This document shows positions 57,820 to 64,000 of a stretch of DNA of 64,000 nucleotides, piece after piece. The stretch's first letter is position 1. Each line of letters opens with the position of its first letter. The notes beneath the pieces are model-generated. The model saw nothing but the letters and a program-made list of their open reading frames with translations, made no database searches and had not been told where the DNA came from. The stretch lies in the NCBI GenBank assembly GCA_012520505.1, contig JAAYOC010000017.1, forward strand, positions 1 to 64,000, read 5' to 3'. The position numbers were made by a program, and so were the translations under genes. The DNA is from Oscillospiraceae bacterium (GTDB taxonomy: Bacteria > Bacillota > Clostridia > Oscillospirales > Acutalibacteraceae).

Positions 57820-58000
57820 TTTAAAACCCTCCTACTGTTTTGTTATTTTACTACCCTATTATTCTATTAACTACTTTCGTTAAATTATGCGATACTTTCA
57901 CAACGACATTAATTACAGTTTTTTCTAATCTGTTTTGCAAATCCGGTCTATTATCATTTTATTACTCTACAAAATCTATAAAAACCTGTAAACTGCTAAA

Positions 58001-59716
58001 CTACATCTGCTCCGGAACTGTAATCTTCATCATTGAAAGTACATTTGAAATTACATTCTTCACGCAAAGACAAAGGTGGATTCTTGCACGACGTAGTGCT
58101 TCATTTTCCACATTTACATAACATGCATTATAAAATTTATGAAAAAGAGTAGCAAGTTCAATACAGTATCGAGTCATTCTTGCAGGTTCATAATTTTTTG
58201 CAGCTTGAACAATTTCATCCGTAAGTGCACTAAGATGACGAATAAGTTCACGCTCTTCAAATGATTTTAGAAGCATTAAATCTTCTTTATTTGCAGGAAT
58301 AATTTCTATTCTGTCCTCTTCTAATTTGCGAAGAATGCTACAAATTCTTGCATGTGCATATTGACAGTAATAAACTGGATTTTGCGAACTTTGCTCAACT
58401 GCTAAATCGAGGTCAAAATCCATCTGAGAACCTGCTTCTCTCATGTTAAACAAAAAGCGCACTGCATCAATTGGAATTTCTTCAAGAAGATCTTTAAGCA
58501 TAATTGCTTTTCCTGTACGCTTTGACATACGAACAACTTCACCATCTTTTACAAGTCTTACAAGCTGCATAAGTAATACATCAAGTTTTTCAGCACCAAA
58601 ACCTAAAGCATAAAGTGCCCCTTGCATTCTTGCAACATGTCCATGATGGTCAGCACCCCAAATATTTATACTCTTATCAAAACCTCTTTTAATTTTATTT
58701 CTGTGATAAGCAATATCAGCTACAAAATAAGTTGGGTTTCCATTTGCACGAACAAGGACATCATCTTTAAGCTCAAGTTTTTCTATATCCTCATTCGACT
58801 TGCCTTCAGCCTTTAAAATTTCTGTTTGAACTTTAATGTTTTTATACCATAAAGCATCTTCGCTTTCATAGGTATAACCACGTTTTGTAAGTTCATCAAT
58901 GGTATCTTTAACTTCAGTTTCGTAAAGAGAACTTTCTTTAAACCAAGTATCATATTCAATTCTATATTTAGCCAATATAGCTTTCATATCTTCAATATTT
59001 TTTGGAAGTGCAAATTCTACAAGTGCAGCCCTGCGAACTTCTTCACTTTCGTTTAAATATCTATCTCCATTGATTTCAGCGAACTCTTTTGCAAGAAGAA
59101 TAATATCGTCACCATGATAACTATCTTCTGGAAGTTCTACTATCTTTTCACCTTTAAAATACTGTTGATAACGGATATCAAGTGATAAACCAAATTTATC
59201 AATTTGATTACCTGCATCATTTATATAAAATTCTCTTTCAACGTAATATCCTGCCCATTCTAAAATAGTAGCAAGACAATCGCCAAGTGCACCGCCGCGG
59301 GCATTTCCCATATGCATAGGACCTGTTGGATTTGCAGAAACAAATTCTACAAGAACTTTTTTACCTTCGCCAAAATCACTCTTACCATAATTGCCACCGG
59401 AATTTAAAATATCTATTAGAATATCCGCATAAAACTCATCTTTTAAATAGAAATTCATAAAACCAGGTCCTGCAACCTCTACTTTATCAAAATAAGTTTC
59501 AGCAAGATCAAGTTGTTCTAAAATTTCTTCTGCCACCATTCTTGGAGCCTTGCTGAATATTTTTGAGTTTACCATAGCAACATTCGTTGAAAAATCACCA
59601 TTGCTTCTATCTGCGGGTACCTCAATTTTATATTCCATATGCTCTTTTGGCAGTGTCTTTTGTATCAAACTATAAAGTTGTTCTTTTACAAGTTTAACTA
59701 TTTGCGACATTGTCAA
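58001..59716 (-). CDS. argS: Arginyl-tRNA synthetase
   Basis: EFVSANPTGPMHMGNARGGALGDCLA (HIGH-type HMGN), VRMSKRTGKAIML; C-terminal DALR domain. Confidence 0.97.
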   Translation of the reverse strand: MTMSQIVKLVKEQLYSLIQKTLPKEHMEYKIEVPADRSNGDFSTNVAMVNSKIFSKAPRMVAEEILEQLDLAETYFDKVEVAGPGFMNFYLKDEFYADILIDILNSGGNYGKSDFGEGKKVLVEFVSANPTGPMHMGNARGGALGDCLATILEWAGYYVEREFYINDAGNQIDKFGLSLDIRYQQYFKGEKIVELPEDSYHGDDIILLAKEFAEINGDRYLNESEEVRRAALVEFALPKNIEDMKAILAKYRIEYDTWFKESSLYETEVKDTIDELTKRGYTYESEDALWYKNIKVQTEILKAEGKSNEDIEKLELKDDVLVRANGNPTYFVADIAYHRNKIKRGFDKSINIWGADHHGHVARMQGALYALGFGAEKLDVLLMQLVRLVKDGEVVRMSKRTGKAIMLKDLLEEIPIDAVRFLFNMREAGSQMDFDLDLAVEQSSQNPVYYCQYAHARICSILRKLEEDRIEIIPANKEDLMLLKSFEERELIRHLSALTDEIVQAAKNYEPARMTRYCIELATLFHKFYNACYVNVENEALRRARIHLCLCVKNVISNVLSMMKITVPEQM

Positions 59717-60155
59717 TCTTCCTTACACTTATCTTAAGTTCATTTTCTAATACTTCTCCGCCACCTACATCAAGTGAATATGAAAACTCTAAATCTCCAC
59801 CATCCGGATTCATATTAGAATCTATTCTATGTGCATAAACTCCCATGATTAACGTGCCATACGGAGTTTCATAACAACAATTATGACGTTTTTTAAGTTC
59901 AAGGATTAAATCTGTTTGAAATAATCCTCCTCGAGTTAAACGTACTTTGTTCGGTTCATCAACAAAAATCTTTGTCGTTGTACCAGCCATATCACCGGTA
60001 TGCTCCATATAACGAATTTCATACCCGTTTTTTTGCACAGAAAGATTCCCCATAAGTTCAGTTTCACTCTCTGTTTGTTCACCTGAAGTTATGTGCTTAT
60101 CATTAATTGTAATTCTATATTTTTTTTCGAATTCATTAAGTTTCTTATCACTCAA
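59694..60155 (-). CDS. DUF1934 (YwiB-like) beta-barrel protein
   Basis: YEIRYMEHTGDMAGTTTKIFVDEPNKVRLTRGG; between ddl and argS. Confidence 0.85.
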   Translation of the reverse strand: MSDKKLNEFEKKYRITINDKHITSGEQTESETELMGNLSVQKNGYEIRYMEHTGDMAGTTTKIFVDEPNKVRLTRGGLFQTDLILELKKRHNCCYETPYGTLIMGVYAHRIDSNMNPDGGDLEFSYSLDVGGGEVLENELKISVRKIDNVANS

Positions 60156-61222
60156 GAATTAATACCCCACTTTTCTAATGCTAATGTGAGCAAAGTGTCA
60201 CAAAGTTCTTCATATGAAATGCCTGCCGCTTCTATCATCTTTGGATACATACTTATTGATGTAAAACCAGGTATTGTATTGATTTCATTAAACAGGACCC
60301 TGTTATCTTCTTTTGCTATAAAAAAATCAACCCTAGCAAAACCTATTCCGCCAACTGCTTTAAAAGTTTTTATAGCAACACTTTTTACTTCTTCTTGCTT
60401 TTCTTTTGAGACTAAAGCCGGAATATTTAAAATGCTCGCTGTGTTAATATACTTTGCGTCATAATCATAAAACTCGTTTGCAGGAGTAATTTGACCTACA
60501 ACACCGGTTTTAATTTCATCATTTCCAAGTACTGCACACTCAACTTCATATCCATCAATAAACTCTTCAAAAAGAACTCTTGTATCATATTCAAAAGCTA
60601 AATATAAAGCAACTTTAAGTTCTTCATTATTATAAACCTTGGAAATACCTACTGATGAACCTGCATTTGCAGGTTTCACAAAAATTGGAAAACCTAATTT
60701 TGATACAATATCATCTAACGTCTTTTCACCAGTTTCAAAATCATATTTTGTTATATAATCCCATTTTGCCTGAGCAATGCCATTTGCATCAGCTACAATA
60801 TTTGTAAAAATCTTATCCATTGAAATTGCGGAAGAGGTCATGTCACATCCTACAAATGGAATTCCTGCAAGTTGAAAAAGTCCTTGAATAGTACCGTCTT
60901 CACCATTTTTTCCATGAAGAACAGGAAATGCAATATCAATATGAATATTTTCATATTTACCTTCTCTACACACAGTAATTCCGTGTATTTTTCTATCCGG
61001 TGATACAAAAGCCTCTGTAAGCTTACCCGTTTCCAACCATTTATCGTTTGGTAAAGCATCTACATCGCCCTCATAAAGATACCATCGACCGTTTCGTGTG
61101 ATGCCCATCATTAAAACATTATATTTTTCTTTTGGTGTATTTTTTATAACAGATGATGCCGATATTAAAGAGATATCATGTTCACTTGAACAGCCACCAA
61201 AAAGGACTAAAACATTTTTCAT
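60152..61222 (-). CDS. ddl: D-alanine--D-alanine ligase
   Basis: MKNVLVLFGGCSSEHDISLISASSV, FVKPANAGSSVGISKV, LFNEINTIPGFTSISMYPKM; start 61222 preferred over 61297. Confidence 0.96.
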   Translation of the reverse strand: MKNVLVLFGGCSSEHDISLISASSVIKNTPKEKYNVLMMGITRNGRWYLYEGDVDALPNDKWLETGKLTEAFVSPDRKIHGITVCREGKYENIHIDIAFPVLHGKNGEDGTIQGLFQLAGIPFVGCDMTSSAISMDKIFTNIVADANGIAQAKWDYITKYDFETGEKTLDDIVSKLGFPIFVKPANAGSSVGISKVYNNEELKVALYLAFEYDTRVLFEEFIDGYEVECAVLGNDEIKTGVVGQITPANEFYDYDAKYINTASILNIPALVSKEKQEEVKSVAIKTFKAVGGIGFARVDFFIAKEDNRVLFNEINTIPGFTSISMYPKMIEAAGISYEELCDTLLTLALEKWGINS

Positions 61223-61377
61223 ATCATTACAACCCCAAAAGTTAAAAATTATCCAATTAGCAAGGTATATATTAACATAATAGCGATACATCTTCAATTA
61301 AAATTTGTAATGACAAAAGACTGTCTATATGTTAAAATAATGACTAACTATTTGACTAAGGACGAGGCGTTACACAT

Positions 61378-62241
61378 ATGGTTTCAAAGAAAGATTCTAT
61401 TCTTGCTCTTTTAAAATCTTCAGAACCTACTATGGTTGCTGCCGGACTTAACCTTACGGGACCGGCAAAACCGGGAGAAGACGAGGCTGATATCACCTTT
61501 GAAGGTGAGCTCGGCGAAGTTGTGTTGAAACTTGAAGAAAACATCTTAAAAATTCTTTGCAAAAAAAATGATGGTGATTTCCGTACAGTTTCTCAAACTC
61601 TCTTTGATTATGAGGATGAGAATTGGGAAGCAAGAGACACAAAGTCAGTTGCAAATGAAGTAGCAGAGAGTATTTCTAGTTTCTTTGGCACAGAGCTTAT
61701 TTATGATTCTACAAAATCGGATAAAACTACAAAAAACAAAAATTTAACTCCTGAACTTGAAGAGTTTTTACAAAGTGGCAAAAAGAAAAAATCTAAAAGA
61801 GAAAGTACAATTTCCTACGAAGCAGAAAATCTTGCACATCGTATGGAAAACATTTTTCCTGAACTTAAAGGTGAACTTGATAAAAATATTGAAGAATATG
61901 AAATGTTTCTTCCTGAAGCATACTTTGAAAAACTCGCAACACCTTTAATTCTTAACGCAATTCGTAAAAAAGACAGACAAACCTTAAAGAAAATTTTCAA
62001 TGCATTTAATATTTTCTACGATGAAGGACCGTCAGATATTCAAAGTCTCATTGTCGTTTCAATTCTTGGTATAAATTTTGTAGCAGATGAAACACTTTTT
62101 GAAAAAAGTTCTGAGTTTATGTCCGAAGTACTTCTTGAAGCTGTTGAATCAGTTGTTTCCTTCCTTAAAACAGGAAAAGGGAAACGTCAAATGCAAATTA
62201 TTTTAAATCCACAACCTTACAAATCAAAAAGATTAAAATAG
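61378..62241 (+). CDS. Hypothetical protein
   Basis: Open frame of 287 aa followed by a terminator hairpin; no motif recognised. Confidence 0.7.
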   Translation: MVSKKDSILALLKSSEPTMVAAGLNLTGPAKPGEDEADITFEGELGEVVLKLEENILKILCKKNDGDFRTVSQTLFDYEDENWEARDTKSVANEVAESISSFFGTELIYDSTKSDKTTKNKNLTPELEEFLQSGKKKKSKRESTISYEAENLAHRMENIFPELKGELDKNIEEYEMFLPEAYFEKLATPLILNAIRKKDRQTLKKIFNAFNIFYDEGPSDIQSLIVVSILGINFVADETLFEKSSEFMSEVLLEAVESVVSFLKTGKGKRQMQIILNPQPYKSKRLK

Positions 62242-62284
62242 AGTTAAAATAATGAAATAAAAATAGGATTGAAATAAAAAGGAT

Positions 62285-62316
62285 AAGCCCCATGACCGGT
62301 CAAAGTCATGGGGCTT
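62285..62316 (+). terminator. Terminator downstream of the 61378 gene
   Basis: AAGCCCCATGAC-cggtcaaa-GTCATGGGGCTT. Confidence 0.75.
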
Positions 62317-62533
62317 TCCTTATAAAACGAAGGGGCAAAGAAGATATCTATTTAGATAATACATCTTGTCCACGTGTATTATAGCAAACACTATATATAT
62401 TGTCAATTAGGTAAATCTTTAGTTTTGGTGACCTCATAAAAATTTGTTCAAATTAATTGTTTACACATAACATTTTGTTATCAACTCATTATACAAATTT
62501 TTTAGTTGTTGTTTGTACGAAAATATTACATGT

Positions 62534-62566
62534 AAAAAGCAGCCGGCTTTCGCTAGCTGCTTTTTT
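62534..62566 (-). terminator. Terminator downstream of the OYE-family gene
   Basis: AAAAAGCAGC ... GCTGCTTTTTT hairpin. Confidence 0.75.
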
Positions 62567-62585
62567 ATTTTCTAAAGATATTACT

Positions 62586-64000
62586 TTATTTGAGCTGTAA
62601 TGCTACATCGTATGCGGTCTGTGTTGCCTGAGCAATACGTCCGTATTTTTCAGCATCTCCAACTTTGAAATATCTTGGAGTGATAGTTTTAATCTTATCG
62701 TCAATTTTATTCGGTTCAACACCCACTGCCAAAACAACATTATCACAAGGATATGTAGTAGTTATCTTAAATTTATCAAGAAGTTCAACTGTAACAGATC
62801 CTTCGTTGATTTGTTGAAGTTTTGCCGAAGTAATAAATTTTGCATGAGCAGCTTCAAGTTCCGGGACAACAGCATCAACATTTTGTTTCCAAGTATTTGG
62901 TGCTATTGTATCAGCCATTTCTATTACCATAATCTGGTTGCCTTGCTGTGCCAAATAATTAGCAGTCTCAAGGCCTGACATTCCTGAACCTACAACAGCA
63001 ACTTTTTTTCCGGTAAGTTTTACACTTCCATCAAGAATCTCAGTGGATGTGCAAACATTAGGAAGATTATATCCTGGGATATGTGGCCAAATTGCATGTC
63101 CACCCGATGCATCAATGATAGCATAAGGGTCAAGCTCTTTAAGGTTTTCGTATGTAGCAACAGTATTGAAACGAATTTCTGCACCAGCTTTTTTCGCTTG
63201 ATGTTCAAGATCTTCACATGCCCAACCAAGTTTTTCCTTCTTTGGAGGTGTAGCAGCAAGAATAAGCTGTCCACCAACTTTGTCGTTTTTCTCAAAAACA
63301 ACAACTTTAAAGTCTCTCTCAGCAAGAACCTTTGCAGCCATAAGACCAGCCGGACCTGCACCAACAACAGCAACAACTTTTCCACCGCCATCCTTAGGTG
63401 GATTAAGCGGATATTCAAGTTCATGACAAGTACGTGGATTAAGAGCACATGTAAGAGGGTTATTTGTCATAGCACCAGCCATCATAGACTCAATACACCA
63501 GAGACAAGAAATGCATCTTGTAATATCTTCAGGTCTTCCTTCTTCTGCCTTTTGTGCCCAATAAGGATCTGCAAGAAGAGGACGACCAAGTCCGATAATG
63601 TCTTGTGTTCCCTCTTGAAGTTGAGCTTCTGCCTGTGCCGGAGTTTTGATATGGTTAGCAGCAATAACAGGGATACTAACTACTTTTTTAACAGCAGCGG
63701 CATTACCTTTTCTCCAACCAAGTTCATAACATGTAGGCTCAAGCCATGAATTCATAGTATCATATGTACCACTTGAAATATCAAGAGCATCTATTCCATA
63801 ACTTTCAAGCTTCTTAGCAATTTCAACACCCTCTTCTAAGTGAAGACCAACATTTTCATAGCCATAAAGTCTGTAATATTCATCAACAGTAAGTCTGACA
63901 GTAATAGGAAAATCAGGACCACATTCTCTTCTAACACCTTCTATAATATTTCTCAAAAAGCGTAAACGATTGTCTAATGGTCCACCGTATTCATCAGTTC
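62586..64000 (-). CDS. NADH:flavin oxidoreductase (OYE / 2,4-dienoyl-CoA reductase / enoate reductase family), 5' end beyond window
   Basis: TDEYGGPLDNRLRFLRN upstream of the called ORF shows the frame continues; Fe-S CISCLWCIESMMAG...CALNP; FAD motif VAVVGAGPAGLMAAKVLAERDFKVVVFEK. Confidence 0.93.
   Translation of the reverse strand, partial: TDEYGGPLDNRLRFLRNIIEGVRRECGPDFPITVRLTVDEYYRLYGYENVGLHLEEGVEIAKKLESYGIDALDISSGTYDTMNSWLEPTCYELGWRKGNAAAVKKVVSIPVIAANHIKTPAQAEAQLQEGTQDIIGLGRPLLADPYWAQKAEEGRPEDITRCISCLWCIESMMAGAMTNNPLTCALNPRTCHELEYPLNPPKDGGGKVVAVVGAGPAGLMAAKVLAERDFKVVVFEKNDKVGGQLILAATPPKKEKLGWACEDLEHQAKKAGAEIRFNTVATYENLKELDPYAIIDASGGHAIWPHIPGYNLPNVCTSTEILDGSVKLTGKKVAVVGSGMSGLETANYLAQQGNQIMVIEMADTIAPNTWKQNVDAVVPELEAAHAKFITSAKLQQINEGSVTVELLDKFKITTTYPCDNVVLAVGVEPNKIDDKIKTITPRYFKVGDAEKYGRIAQATQTAYDVALQLK

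Noticed and set aside
60152-61297. ddl start at 61297
   Set aside because: The first 25 aa (MKMYRYYVNIYLANWIIFNFWGCND) are not Ddl-like; MKNVLVLFGGCSSEHD at 61222 is canonical.

Overview
This is a 64 kb chromosomal window from an AT-rich, low-GC Gram-positive anaerobe, most likely Clostridia. I saw no rRNA, CRISPR array, prophage or transposase. Most of it is housekeeping: murI/murD, asnS, luxS, tex, a dnaI/dnaD-like pair, ddh, a heavy-metal P-type ATPase, a two-gene SUF-type operon, tadA, tRNA-Arg(CCT), rsmA, nifS-thiI, rpe, hom-lysC, phoBR-pstSCAB-phoU, ddl-DUF1934-argS and an OYE-family oxidoreductase cut by the right edge. The most interesting parts are: (1) an operon (39995->34286, minus) of a stand-alone PncC/CinA-C protein, a Lys/Glu-rich single-TM protein, a class B sortase with a huge repetitive cytoplasmic region, and what looks like a degenerate full-length CinA with a C-terminal TM anchor; (2) a rnfD-rnfE-rnfA-like cluster without rnfC, rnfG or rnfB, with long charged tails on the membrane subunits; (3) a glycyl radical enzyme operon with its activase, a tandem flavin split-barrel protein and a GntR/FCD regulator preceded by two TGRTATTACCA operators 22 bp apart; (4) a putative CRP/FNR redox regulon (rubrerythrin, thioredoxin, FTR catalytic subunit) sharing a GTGA-N5-TCAC palindrome; (5) an un-called 43-aa membrane micropeptide ORF. 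All family assignments are by eye from motifs; no database search was run.
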